From Antedon bifida (Eukaryota > Echinodermata > Crinoidea > Comatulida > Antedonidae), in the NCBI GenBank assembly GCA_963402885.1, contig OY727094.1, positions 14,696,501 to 14,760,500 of the forward strand: DNA of 64,000 bases. The letters are read 5' to 3'. The notes under the pieces are model-generated. The model was not told the DNA's origin. It did not search any database and saw only the letters and a list, made by a program, of their open reading frames with translations. The stretch's first letter is position 1; each line of letters opens with the position of its first letter. The position numbers and the translations under genes were made by a program. This document shows positions 1-12,030 of this stretch, one piece after another.

Positions 1-204
1 TCATACCACATCAGACAGGATGAATCCTCTCAGATATATACAGCAGTACACAGTATAATGATGAACAATCGAGTAAACTTTTTGAAATTCTCCGCTGAAT
101 CCTTCATTTGCGGATATCATTTCTACAAAGATGAGACCACATGGGATCAAGAAATAGACGAAAAAAGAGATTTAAAGCAAGAACCTAATAACAAAGAAGG
201 ATAA
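1..204 (+). CDS. Possible 3' end of an unknown coding region, open at the left edge
   Basis: A reading frame is open from base 1 and closes with TAA at about 202-204, giving 67 residues. It ends in a charged, hydrophilic stretch (DETTWDQEIDEKRDLKQEP). No family is recognised and no domain is visible. It could be the last exon of a plus-strand gene lying to the left, a fragment of a mobile element, or a chance frame. Its acidic-basic tail resembles a normal protein C-terminus more than random AT-rich translation does, which is the only reason it is listed. Confidence 0.3.
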   Translation, partial: SYHIRQDESSQIYTAVHSIMMNNRVNFLKFSAESFICGYHFYKDETTWDQEIDEKRDLKQEPNNKEG

Positions 205-1247
205 CAATAATGTTGCAGTAGTAAGACCCCTATTGCAGGAAATGATCAGCTGACACGATAAAGATGACAGTAGGCCTACATCAACTTCACTACAACTCAA
301 TCGAACACCTTAAATGAACATGATGAAATTATTGGCCACCTTCTTCTGCGAATGTCTACCTATGTTAGCAGGATTTTAAAGAGGAAGACAAATACAGGTA
401 CTACGACAGTAACCGGAAAGCAAATGAACAGGGGAGATTGCTAGAAATACCATGTAAATACTCATTTTGTGGGGACACAAAAACATCAGTTCCATGCTTA
501 CGTGCAAAACTTATGGATATATGCAAGAATGAATAAAAATTATTAAATACAATAATCAAAAAAGATTTTGCACACAATCTTCGAAATAAAGCTAATAATA
601 AAGCACAATAAAGTATCAACATTTTTTCGGGTGGCCGCTTACGGAAGGTAATTTATCGTACAAAAAATCAAATTTTTAGTAAAAAGAGGTGGCGAAGGCT
701 GCTTACGGGAGGTGGTTGCTTACGGGAGGTACCAAATGCACTAATTAGATAGGAAGAACAAACAGGCTTTTGAAAGTGCATCCGTTAAGGGAGGTGGCCA
801 CTTATATGGGAGGTGGCCACTCACAGAGGTTCAATTGAACTAGTTTGCATCAAATCCATCTTCCATAAATTTGGCCCAGGATGGTAAGTATATCAGTCAC
901 TTTGTAAATGTAAATTTTTTATTTACCAATCAAGGCATTTGTTGGTATAATATTATTATTATTTCACAATGTTAGGATTGGGTTTGAGTGTTTAGCAATT
1001 GGTTACTGTTTGAACCACATAACTCATTTTTACAGTTACAAATTTGTTTTGAAGAGGGTAAAGGTATTTTCCAAACTTTCCCATAATTTAACCAGCCAGG
1101 ATTATAAAAAGCCCCTAAATATAATAAAATGTAATTTTTTACAATTAAATGACCTTTCTTAATAATCTGATCTCTGGAATCAAATCAAATGAGCTTTTCT
1201 AAATAGAAATGATATGTTCATAGGTACAATACATCATCCAAATTAAA
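205..1247. other. Non-coding spacer with degenerate G-rich motif repeats
   Basis: No gene is seen. Between about 625 and 832 a short motif like gcttacgggaggtgg recurs five or six times in imperfect form, spaced irregularly. The remainder is AT-rich sequence without recognisable signals. Confidence 0.5.
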
Positions 1248-2030
1248 ATGAATTCACTGAACATGGGAATTTTGTCTACATCTAAAACCATAACATGCGG
1301 GGTCCCACAAGGTACCATACTCGGACCTTTGCTGTTTTCGGTAATGGTTAATGATGCGGCAAACAAAAGATACCGAAAAAAGATGGAAATACATAGACGA
1401 CCTTACAATCGCGAGCATCACATCGGTAGTAAATCCTTCTCAAGCCAGTCTACAGAGTGTCCTGCAAAATCTTGCTACCTGGTGTATGTCAAATGATATG
1501 ACACCTACACCAAGTGCAATACTTTACGTGTGGGGTTTACCCGAAACAAACCAGATCTACCGGAATTAATAATACATAATGCTGCCATTAGGGAAACTAG
1601 CAATGTGAAATTATTGGGAGTAACACTGCAAAGCAACCTGCAATGGGATATCCATATTAGTGACATTGTTGGGCGTGCTGCCAAAAGATTATACATGCTT
1701 TATATACTGCGCAAATTTGGTGCTCCGAAAAAGGATTTAATCTACACGTATCAAACCTATGTGAGACCTGTTGACGAGTACTGCTGCTTAGTCTGGCACT
1801 CCTCCATATCAAAACATCAGTCCAAGCAGCTAGAATATATACAGAAAAGATCAGTGCGCATCATAAATGGCGGTTATCAATCGTATACTGCAGCATGTAA
1901 TACCCTTGGCATCCCTAAGCTGGAGAGACTCACTTGTGATCAAATTCGGAAAAAAGCTTTTGACATCTTAAAGACATCGGCACTTCTTACCAGAATTCAA
2001 CAATACTGGGGAAAAATTGAAACTACGTAA
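1248..2030 (+). pseudogene. 5'-truncated, frameshifted LINE reverse transcriptase (CR1/L2-like)
   Basis: Three overlapping frames together give the second half of a non-LTR reverse transcriptase. Frame one carries a VPQGTILGPLLF motif (about 1299-1336). Frame two carries the catalytic-site region WKYIDDLTIAS (about 1383-1416). Frame three (1530-2030) carries the thumb and C-terminal region, with LLGVTLQSNLQWD, then RPVDEYCCLVWH and LEYIQKRSVRIING. This order is typical of CR1/L2-group LINEs. At least two frame changes and no upstream endonuclease show that it is a dead, 5'-truncated copy. The exact clade is an inference. Confidence 0.8.
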
Positions 2031-2218
2031 CGTACGCTGAAAATTTAAGGATCCCCAAATGCAAAACATCTCGCTACCAAAAAAGTACAATTCCATTCTT
2101 GGTTACCAAACTGAACGCCATAAGATAATAATAAACTAAATATAAATTTAAATTGTAATGTAAACCAGCTAAATAATGGACAATTTAAATATTTTAACCA
2201 CTTCTTTAATTTTGTGAA

Positions 2219-2250
<32 letters not shown>

Positions 2251-2650
2251 AAAGAATAATAATAATAATAACTTTACTATAAATTGTATATAATATTTTT
2301 AAATTTAAATTATGATAATAAATAGTATATTTTTGTATAAACTTTTTGAATTTTTATATTTGTAATATTTTTTTTATTGTTTATTATGCAGTTTTTCCTG
2401 TACTCAAAAATGTAGACAAGTATATAGGCTATTTGAATTTCTATATAACACAAATACATAATCGTGAAACTTTAATATGAAAAATAATTCTAATAATGTA
2501 GTATATATATTTTTTTTCCTCCCGTTTATATGTAATTAAGATTGCTTACTTGCTATTTTGTTATTTTTCTTTTTTGTTTTATGTTTTTAAATCACACGTT
2601 TGCCCGCTTGGATTGTTGTGATTTTTTTTATACCGAATAAATACAAAAAT
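2031..2650 (+). repeat. AT-rich LINE 3' tail and microsatellites
   Basis: This sequence directly follows the LINE reverse transcriptase fragment. It holds a (TA)n run at about 2221-2249 and a short (AAT)n run just after. It ends with taccgaataaatacaaaaat near 2630-2650, which looks like the polyadenylation end of the same element. No gene is seen. Confidence 0.45.
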
Positions 2651-2654
2651 TAAT

Positions 2655-3190
2655 AAAAAGAACACAATTGGAATATTTTATATGGTAAGATATGGTACAT
2701 TTTATCTTGACCCTAAAGACAAATAAAATGCAAATCTTTAAGGGCATATTTATATTTTGATGTTTTGAGAGAATTAGCATATTTTATATGGCATAATAAG
2801 TAACATTTTACATTGACCCATACAACTCAATTCCATTATTCTGAATCTTTAGGGTCATATTTATATTAAATGCATTTTTGTTAAAATAACTGATGTTTTG
2901 AGATATAATTACCATATTTTATAGGGTGTAATTAGATGACCTTTAACCTTGACCCCTCATACAACTCAATTGCATTATTCAGAATCTTTAGGTTTATGAT
3001 TATATTTTTCTTATCCAAAATACAGTACCTAATGGATAAGATAATTAATTAGCATATTTTAGAGGCTGTACTGGAATGACGTTTGACCTTGACCCAAAGA
3101 CAAATCAAATACATAATTCTGAATCTTAAGGGTCATGTTTATATGTGTGTTTAATATATTCTTTTACCAAATTCTTTATGGTTTAAGAGA
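2655..3190. repeat. Degenerate tandem repeat, about 120-150 bp unit, about four copies
   Basis: The phrases gcatattttatatgg, cttgaccc and attctgaatctttagggtca recur in the same order about four times with substitutions and indels. No coding potential is seen. It lies downstream of the last visible exon of the second Roc-COR set. Confidence 0.6.
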
Positions 3191-3194
3191 TAAT

Positions 3195-3340
3195 TGGGGT
3201 CAATTCAATTCAATTCAATTTCTTTATTGCTGTAAATGCCATCAAGGGCTAATATCCGCTTAAACATACTACATCATACAAACATATACATATTTACAAT
3301 TAAAATTGTTGTTTTTTGATTTCATGCAAGTTAGGTCATT
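3195..3340 (-). mobile_element. Short LINE 3' end remnant (antisense)
   Basis: Read on the minus strand this ends with caataaagaaattgaattg followed by several ATTGA units. That form is typical of CR1/L2-type LINE 3' termini. Only the tail is present, so it is a severely 5'-truncated insertion or a tail-derived SINE. Confidence 0.45.
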
Positions 3341-3681
3341 TACAATGGACAGTTCAAGGTAGATTTTGGATATAATAATATAATATGTATATAGTTGAGC
3401 ATGTTTCAGCAAAAAAAGTAACTTTTGGCAATTTGTTTGACTCAAGTGGCTGTTTCTAAAAATTCACCAGTCTTTTATAACCCAGGCTTTGGCAGGACTG
3501 AATAAATTCAATTTCATTTTTGAATGACCGACATTAGGTTTCAACATGGTAACAGTGAACATATTAAACACTAGGACATAATACACCCTGCATGATAGAC
3601 ATTTAGTTATAGTTTATGGCAGAGTATTATTAACAATTTATTGACACCACTCAAAAAATATAGCTCATGACGTTTGCTAAC

Positions 3682-6020
3682 CTTAAGCTTAGGATCTATA
3701 ACTGTGATGATTGTCTTAAACTTGTCAACTACTCCCATCAAATCATTTTTTTCTTTGAGGATCTTGTCATCTGGGTAGAACAGAATCTCGCCGATGTCAT
3801 GTAAGTACTCAAGAAGCACTTTGTTATTGGTTATCTTACAACGGACAAGTAAATCATTTATCTAGAAGGCAAATAAACATCACAATTAAATAAAATTTAA
3901 CTCTAAATAAAATGTTGCATTCTTGAAAGTTTTACCTAAATTTTAACCTGTGCTACTGTGTTTGTTAAACGGCATATTGGAAATACTGTAATACTTATAA
4001 TACTACAAGGTTTGCTACCGATGATGTTCAACATAAACAGATTCATTTAGACAAAAATGCAGGTTTGATATTGAAAAAAATAAGCCCGCATGGGGAAAAT
4101 TTGTAGCAACAATAAACCAACTTGTATCCTATACACTTTCAAATGCAGGTGACCATGTTGGTTACAATGATAGTTGTTTTAACAATCAACTATATTATTA
4201 TCCTCAACTAAAATTGACAGAAATAGGCCTATTTGATTTGTATTTGATTCTAAACAAATATCATCTATATATACATTTACGTAAGGGCAAAAATCGGTAA
4301 ATTGCGCGTTATTTCTAGAATGTTTACTCGATGGTATATAAAGTTGGTTAGAATCTCGGTACTGATTTTAACCACCAGATGTAACCCTGTTTACTAATTA
4401 AATTGAGTTAGATAATTAGTTATTGACAATTAAAACAAATTTAGGTTCAACGATTTGCCCCAAATAGGGGTGTTTTTCGATCGTGGTATACACTGTCTAA
4501 TGGATGTCTGTCTTGAAAAATACCCGAAAACAATAATACGAGGATGCTTCGCATTTTCCTATCTCCTACGATAATTGTTTTTAATGGCTGAAAACGGGTT
4601 GAACAGCTCGAGTACAGCATCATAATGTTGAAGACAGGCCGATTTTCTTTAAAAAATACTATTTTGATAGATTTAATATACGTTTATATAAATGTATTGA
4701 TTTGCAATGAATGGAACATTCCAATCTCTGCTCCACAAGTGTCTATTCCCTCAGGCGTTGTAAAGGCAAGTACTGTATACTCATAACAGAAATTCGATCA
4801 ATTTTTTTTCCAATCTGTACTGCAGAGGTTGGATATAATTTTTTTTAAACGGATAATGAGCTAGCGTTTTCAGTCGCCGTATATTATGTACAAATCTTTA
4901 TTATTGCATTTAAACCACCCACATCATCACCCTTCCCTCACTGGCATGAGTAGCGTTGTAAAGCCAGTAGAGGATAAGCCTATACGGTGCATCACATGCC
5001 CTAAACGGAACCAACTTAATTATGAATTGGCTCTAAGAAACAATTGAAAACCATTAGGCCTAATAATTAAGTTGAGTTAGATAATTTAATATTTATTGAC
5101 GATTAAATCGAATTTATGATTTTCCCCGAATAGAGGTGGTTTTCACAAATTGTTTAACATTATATATCAACATACGTCGTAGTGTATCGTTACATGTACT
5201 GTACTATTTCAATCGACTATGACGGTGATAGTTTCAACAAAGTATTACATCGCAATGTTTTACTGTGTTTAGTGGTATATTATTTGTAAAACATGAAAAC
5301 AATTAATATTTCGTTACAAAATAAAAAATATATTTAAAAATTGTTCCTCTTTGCACCCATCCTCTTCCCCATCCCTCAATCATAATGTTACATACAAAAC
5401 ACAAAATAAGTTTGTTTAAATCTGACTTTTAAAACAATTGGTCTCATTTTGTGAAAAGTTTCTCTTTCGGAAGTAATTCTCAGGGTGCTAATTTTAGTTG
5501 AGTACATAAATCACAGTGTCTATTTATTCGTTCCTGTAAACGACATGTATTATTGTCCTGCATTATTGTACATTTGAAATCGCCAGTTTTTTAACGCTGA
5601 AATCATTATGTATTCGAGAACCATCTGTGGGCACGACCTAGATGGTACGCGAGCGAAGCGAGCGTACCATCTAGTATTTATTAATTCATCATTGTTTAAA
5701 ACACTTTGCCTACAATAACCTGTATAGATAATTAATTGAGATTAATCTGAAAGAAAGAAAAATATATCTGTTCTAAAACTTGGTAGATATAGTTTGTCTT
5801 TTCGTAACTGTTGTATTTCCTGTAGTATTTGCAGCCATTTGATTGGCAAAGTGCGAATCATCATCTGGACTAATTTTTGTATTTGGCGAATTATTTTAGA
5901 AGCACCGCTCTTTTCAAATGGGACACTGTTTTCAATGGTAAATAGCCCTTCTTGATACACCATGTCCTCAAATGGTTTTCCCTCCAGGGCTTTCCAAATT
6001 GTATTCTCTATTTCTTCTAC
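3682..6020 (-). CDS. COR-domain exons of module 2 (two exons, splice between them broken)
   Basis: Exon 5775-6020 encodes VEEIENTIWKALEGKPF through IENSVPFEK to IRTLPIKWLQILQEI, the start of a COR domain after Roc. Exon 3682-3861 encodes KVLLEYLHDIGEILFYPDD and FKTIITVIDPK, the next COR block. The paralogous exons at 34425-34670 and 33816-34010 align throughout. The first exon should end at 5775 but no GT follows. Translation would continue 11 codons and stop, giving a protein cut inside COR unless another donor is used. About 1.9 kb of AT-rich intron separates the two exons, against about 0.4 kb in the paralogue. Confidence 0.7.
3862..5774. other. Enlarged intron or spacer with an imperfect direct repeat and a hairpin
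   Basis: No coding region is seen. Sequences around 4395-4480 and 5065-5140 are related (both include attaa.ttgagttagataatt and a cccc.aatag.ggtg block), so part of the intron is duplicated. A hairpin occupies 5638-5674. Confidence 0.5.
5638..5674. repeat. Perfect 13-bp-arm hairpin, possible transposon end
   Basis: Arms ctagatggtacgc and gcgtaccatctag flank an 11-base GAGCGAAGCGA loop. The GC-rich palindrome stands out against very AT-rich flanks. A terminal hairpin ending in CTAG next to T is compatible with a Helitron/Helentron-type 3' end, but no matching partner end was found, so this is only a suggestion. Confidence 0.4.
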
Positions 6021-6610
6021 CTAAAATAAATAAATAACATGGGCTATCTTAGGACATGCTTATGTATACTTCTAGATATTAGTGATATGTGATATGTATT
6101 ATTATTAAGTTTTCAAGGTTTTTAATCTGTTTCCTTATGCTGTTTTGTAGTTTTCATTTTCAAACACAACTGCTGTTGCTTTATAATACATCTATAATTT
6201 ATAATGTATTTCTTATAATATTGTCCTTTAATTACTCTATCCAATTATTAAATTTATTTAACATTATTTATATTCCAGTATATTTATTTATTCATTAACA
6301 AACATATAAATATAGAACAGATGCAAACATGATAAAATATTAGATATTATGACTATTGCAGCCCAAAGAGCTGAATTGCAGTAATAATAATAATTTTAGT
6401 TGCAACATCAACCTATTAACAGTTACGAAAACGAACATGAAAATACAATATACTATAAATGCAGCCTGATAACAAATTAAAAACTATGGCCTACATAAGA
6501 AAATGCTAAATATTGTGTATGAATCCAGTTATTGTCAATAAATCATAAGCAATAATTACAATACACAATTTTATAATGTTTAATGAAACAAAATGTGATG
6601 ACATATGTAC

Positions 6611-9600
6611 CCTTTGTTGTCTTTCTTGTTCAGTTTTACTAAGGCTCTCATAATGTGTACCAATCAGCATTATCTTGTTATTTTGACCTTTTCTTACGTT
6701 TACAAAAACTGAACGAATCCAAAACAGAATGAAGTCAAGATTTGTCATTCGATGTTCATACACATTTCCCTATATTACAGGCACAAATCAAATTTTAAAA
6801 ATTATGTACAACACTAAAAGTTTATAAATCTAATTAGGCTTTAAACTAATTGTGCATAATTTTCTTTTAAGAATAATAAATAGTAAATAAAATCCAATAC
6901 TATCATAGAAGTAGAATTAAGTTATAAATTTTGGTGTAAACATACTGCTATTTGAACAATGTGATGATAAAGTAAGGAAAACCAAGAAGGAAACTTTATG
7001 ATTATATACAACATACAAGGGGTAACCCATATTTTTAAAAAACTGATTACCGTTGTTGGATCACAAACTTTAGCTGGGGCATTAAGATCTTCATTCAGGT
7101 TAAATACCACACATACAACAGCAAAAGATACCATGAATATCTAGTAAACATTGATAAAACAATCATAGATTGACAATATTAAAAACTGTTTATACACCTG
7201 TGTTACAGTATAATATACTGGCACAATTGGTCTAATCATTTGATACTCATTGTTTTCCTCCCACAATGCACATATACATTTACATCAATAATCATTAGTT
7301 ATGGTAGACATCAATGAATACTACTGTAGTACTCCCAACACAAGACATCCTCCGGCTGGCATAATATGTCAGGTTTTACATAAATTCTGGTATTCCAAAT
7401 GTATTTTGGGAACTTTTTTTGACTGAAGAAAAAGTCTGGGTTTGGGATAGGTTTTTCTGATTTTGAGCGAGTCTAGCATTGAGAGATTTGGTTGTACTAA
7501 ATTGCAAGAATAAAATGTTTATAATAATATTGCAATAATAATTGTATTTTATATCTGATACTGACATACTGATATGTACCGCTTTTCGTTTTATTGTTAT
7601 TTTCATTTCTGTGTCTTATTTTATATGTTCTGCTTTTGAATGTTTTGTTTTGGCGTCCCTGACACAAGCTTTTGCTTTTTTGGTGACGCCACCTTTTTGG
7701 AAATAAATGTTGATTTTTTTATTTTTTTTTGATACTGTTACCATATGATAAAATTTAATTTTATAAGGAAGGTTATGGATTCTTACTTAAAATCAAGTGA
7801 GCAAACATTTTGATTTTAGTGCTGATATTGTACCAAGGCCAAAAGACAAAGTATACACCCTGAAACTAACAGAACCTCAGAAGAAGGCATGTATATTGAA
7901 TATTGACGGCAAAACTAATCTCTATTAATACAAATTAAATACACCAATAAAATTTACCCGCTGTATCACATGGTAAATTGGTTGACCTCCAAAGTCCCAG
8001 ATGTTGATAACAAACTTGTTGCTATCCACTTTAGAGTCACCGCCTTCTCTTGCAGAGCAAAGTTTTCTTACAAATTTGTCTAAGAACCTTTTAGGAATTT
8101 CTGGTCTCTCAAGTTTTTCTTCATACACTGGTTCTGTTGTGATAAAATATATAAAACTCATATGTGATTACCAACTATAACTTTTTTATTTAAAGAAAAA
8201 GTATTTCCAATGCAATATTTAAGTATTGTAAACCTTATCCTTTCCAATCAATGGTTTAGTGATGAGTTTATTTAACCACATTGTACTGCAAGTTGAATAG
8301 ATTACACAGCAGTGTCATACAATATACAAATATTAGTATTAACTGTCAAAGTAACTTGCAAGATAATATATGTTCATTAGCAGACACTGATGATTATGAT
8401 TAAATTTCCACTCCTTTAATCATTTCAATATTTAGCACTTTAGTCTTTATTTCTGATATCATTAATATGTATGAACAGCACAATCAAACACATTTCAAAA
8501 TAAATATTTACCCTCTTTTTGTGGACTTGGCATTGGATTTGAACTTGTTGATGTTTCACCAGATTTGGCTTCCTGTTTTGATGTTGATGCTTCTGTTGGG
8601 TTTTTTTTTTTCTCAGGTCTACTATCTGAAAAATGTGTTGATATAATTAAAGATGCTACCTTGTTATAAATAGCATAATAATAATTAATAATAACAATAA
8701 TTTTCTCAGAAAACTCAAGCAAATTAGAGTTGATAACAGTATTTTAATTCTATTTTATCAAAGTATTATTCAAAGTATTTTATCTTTTAGCATTGGATGT
8801 TTTTATGGTAACTTTACTGAAAATGATAAGAAAAATATTGAGAGACCACGTAAAATTGCACAACGTATTATTAAAGCTGATCTAACGCCTTGTTCATTTA
8901 TCTATGAAAAGAGTATTCTAAAAAAAGTAAACAATATTATGAAAGACCCCACTCATCCGTTACATTACTGTTATAACTTAAATAGATCAGGAATTAGGCT
9001 ACGACCTCCAAGAGCAAATCTTTGTAGAACTAGAAAATCCTTCGTTGTAAATAGCATTCATATTTTTAATTCTAATGTAAGACGTTAATGCAATTTTTAA
9101 TAGATTTACATTTTTAAAGATGTATTGTCCCTTGCAAACACAAAAAAATGAAAGTCAAAATATACTAAATTTTTATTGGCCATATCAAAGTAATATTAAA
9201 GTTATTCACTTTAAGTCGAAAATTCAAGCCAAAAACAACAATTTTACGTAATTAACAGCTAAATTAATTTGATTACATTTCATCTGGAAAATAGTCGCGA
9301 TTAAAAGTAAACAAAGATTTTAAACCATGAGTATACATTATGCATGATGCTAATTAGGATTGTTTACAACTCGTCACGGTTGAGAAGGTGTTTTCACACA
9401 GATCGCGAGGAAGTTTTATGATTATGCATACAGAGTAGCCAAATAAGCGCATTGCATTATAAGATATGTTTTGATCGAAAACTTTGACTGGAAGTCAAAG
9501 TTATTTTTTGAACCAAAAAACGTCTGTATTTCAGTTAAATGATTTTTTTTTTGACTAATTTTTGGTGAAAGTTAATAACTATTATGATACTTCAAAATGA

Positions 9601-12030
9601 CCCACTTTTTTTCGAAATCTTTTTATTTTTATTTTTTTGGAATTTGACAAAGGGACAATACATCTTTAACAGTATTTTTAACTTTTTATCTTGTATTTTT
9701 AATCTGTTATTATACTGCACGTTTTTAAATTGTTGCAATATTGTTGTTTTAATCTACCAAGCAAAGTGAATTTCCATTTTTATGGACAAAAATTTCTTGA
9801 ATCTTGAATGTATTAGCATTCATCATTATGCTTTATAATCAAATTAACTCGGCAAGAACAAAGGTTAGTGTAATGAATCACTTTTTGTTGATTCCAACCT
9901 GATCCAATTTGCCATCATCATTATAATATGTGTATTTTTTGTATTCTCTATTTGAATTCAAATGTCACAGCAGTAATCACAGCAAAATGCTGTATAAACT
10001 GTCTTTTATAAAAACTTTTATATTAAATTTATTTTTAAAAATCTCTTTTGTACCAATTTTATATTGATTGTATTTTGGGCTTTTAGTTTTATACTTTTAA
10101 ATTTATTTTACAGCAGATTACAATAACAATAAAGACATTTTAAAGTAAATTTGAATTAACTTTCATTAAAATCTTTTACCAGATTTTGTTTCCTGCTTTG
10201 ATGGTCCTGCTCTTGGTGTGTATCCTTTTGTATGGCGTGGACTTTTCAACATTTGTTTAACTGTGACATCAGTGACAGCATCCTGATACATGTCTAAAGC
10301 TTTTAATTTAAAAAATCTTAATAAAATCATGTATATATTATTTTATTTCTTACACAGTTACATTGGTTTTTAAAAGCATAGAAACCATTTTTATGATGTT
10401 GTTGCAATAATTTAAAAACTAATTTATCCTCAAATTGAATTTAAATAACTTGTATGTTTACATGGTAGTGGTTTTTCCATGCATTTATGAAATATCAAAG
10501 TGTGTGCAAGAACTAGTCACAAATTGTCACCCAAATATTAAACCTAGAGTGTCTATTCAATTGATTTACAATGACATGAGAACAACAATTATTTGGTAAA
10601 AAAATAAAACATAATAAAACAAGTTGTGACATGACAGTGCATGAGTTAGGGTGAATTTTAAATTTGGAGTACAGTTGTGGCTTGGTGGTTATGATGCTTG
10701 GCTACCAATTGAAGGGTCCTGGGTTGAAGTCCTGTCATATTCCAGGATTTTTTCTAATGACAAATTACAACTCCACTCCCAAAGACTTGTAATAAGACTT
10801 TGTTTATGTAGAGCATCTTGTGTATGTTTGTCTTTTGAACAAGAAGGATAGTGAATTAATTCGCTTATGGTTATCCTTGGAAATTTGCCTAAATAATTAT
10901 AAAAAATAAATTAAAAAATATAAATAAATCATCTATTTTGGTTGCAGCATGTATCTGAATAAAGTGAATACTTACAAATATCCTGCGTTGTTTCTTTCAA
11001 CACTTCTTTGTTACTGGCATCTGGTGTACACACCGTTGTTTTTACCATTGCATCTGTTATTACATGCAATGGATTAAACCTATGACAAAATGACATTATA
11101 TAATTCAGAAAAGAATGTTTGCATTGATAATCTAGAGACACAAAAATAATTTGATGGTATACTGCAATTACATTGTTTTTACGTTGCATTATAATCTTAT
11201 TTTAAACCCTCAACATACCCAGAATACTAAAGGGCCAAATACTTTAATCAAACAACAATTGTAATGATAGTAAATTTTAATCAACTATATTCTTACTCTT
11301 TTACATTGTGATATTTAGATTATTTATGTTTAGATTATAAGGATCCCAATGAAAATAAGTATTAAAGCTATTTTGGCTAGCTTTGTGTATGCTGGTTACT
11401 CTTATCAATATTTGCAATGTATTTTGATATTATTTTATAGTAAAATAAATTGAAACTATTCAGGAAAAATGTTTCAAATGTCTTATTCTTGTAATTGATC
11501 CTACAGTAACAACTGTTTGTAACAGTTAAAGTGGTTAAATGTAATAGTTGTAATTGATATAAAGTATAAGTATATTGAAATTATTCTTTTTTCCAAACCA
11601 ATAATTAGTAAAAACTAACCTTGACAGTTTCGCTGTCCTGATCGGACAGCTTCTTCAGAAATAATGACGATCTATCATCAAACAGACTGACCTCTAGAGG
11701 GCCTATTCTGTTGGTGGGTTTCTGAAGAAGCTGTCCGATCAGGACAGCGAAACTGTCAAGGTTAGTTTTTACTAATTATTGGTTTGGAAAAAAGAATATT
11801 TTCAATATACTTATACCTACAAACCAGATGAACATTTTCAATCATGATATAAAGTATGCTTACTCTTTTCTTAAAAGAGAATTTATAGTAGATGTTTTTC
11901 CAACATTCTCAAGTCCTACAAAAATAGTTCTTCACTTGATTAAACTCTGTTTGTCCTTCTTCAAGTGCATTTTGAAATGCTTTCACCGCATCAGGTCCTC
12001 GTGCCAATATCTCCTCTGGAACATGCACAT
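6611..12030 (-). CDS. Roc GTPase-domain exons of module 2
   Basis: Seven exons give the Roc domain. Exon 11864-12030 holds the pre-Roc helix (EEILARGPDAVKAFQNALEEG) and the P-loop GLENVGKTS. Exon 10976-11079 holds FNPLHVITDAM. Exons 10180-10299 and 8512-8625 form a variable Ser/Lys-rich insert. Exon 7958-8133 has the G3 motif WDFGGQPIYHV, 7051-7140 has VSFAVVCVVFNL, and 6611-6769 has the G4-like LIGTH. In Roc proteins this module binds GTP and controls dimerisation through COR. In exon 11864-12030 the helix and the P-loop are in different frames (167 nt where 166 would keep phase), so as sequenced the GTPase cannot be made in one piece. Confidence 0.75.
8774..9088 (+). pseudogene. C-terminal fragment of a LINE reverse transcriptase protein
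   Basis: A 104-residue open frame without a start codon ends at TAA 9086-9088. It contains DPTHPLHYCYNLNRSGIRLR and then TRKSFVVNSIHIFN. The pattern HPL...SGxRLRxP...R...SFvxxxixxfN is characteristic of the extreme C-terminus of CR1-like LINE ORF2 proteins. Everything upstream is missing. It lies in an intron of module 2, antisense to it. Confidence 0.65.
9114..9669. mobile_element. TTAA-flanked MITE, family 1, copy A
   Basis: Inverted ends agatgtattgtccctt and aagggacaatacatct are bounded on both sides by TTAA, the target site used by piggyBac-type transposases. The interior has no coding capacity. It is clearly homologous over its whole length to 18227-18739. It is probably a non-autonomous piggyBac-like element. 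Confidence 0.8.
10672..10870 (+). mobile_element. tRNA-derived SINE
   Basis: An RNA polymerase III A-box-like TGGCTTGGTGGTTATGATGC (10678-10697) is followed 25 bases later by a B-box-like GGTTGAAGTCC (10722-10732). The spacing and the phrase gcttggctaccaatt are typical of the tRNA-like head of a SINE. The head is followed by a non-tRNA body of about 130 bases. The lack of a folded acceptor stem argues against a functional tRNA gene. Confidence 0.7.
11564..11816. repeat. Long inverted repeat made of two Penelope-like 3' ends
   Basis: Arms 11564-11661 and 11719-11816 are near-perfect inverted copies of 98 bases around a 57-base spacer. Each arm contains ctgaagaagctgtccgatca followed by ggacagcgaaactgtc, a stem-loop with CTGANGA on one side and GAAA on the other. 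The spacer's cctctagagggcctattctg also occurs next to the Penelope-like coding fragment at 13340-13510, which ties this repeat to that element. It lies in the module 2 intron, within 50 bases of the P-loop exon. Confidence 0.75.

Noticed and set aside
10677..10750. tRNA gene
   Set aside because: A and B boxes are present but no acceptor stem closes, and the tRNA-like head continues into a SINE body.
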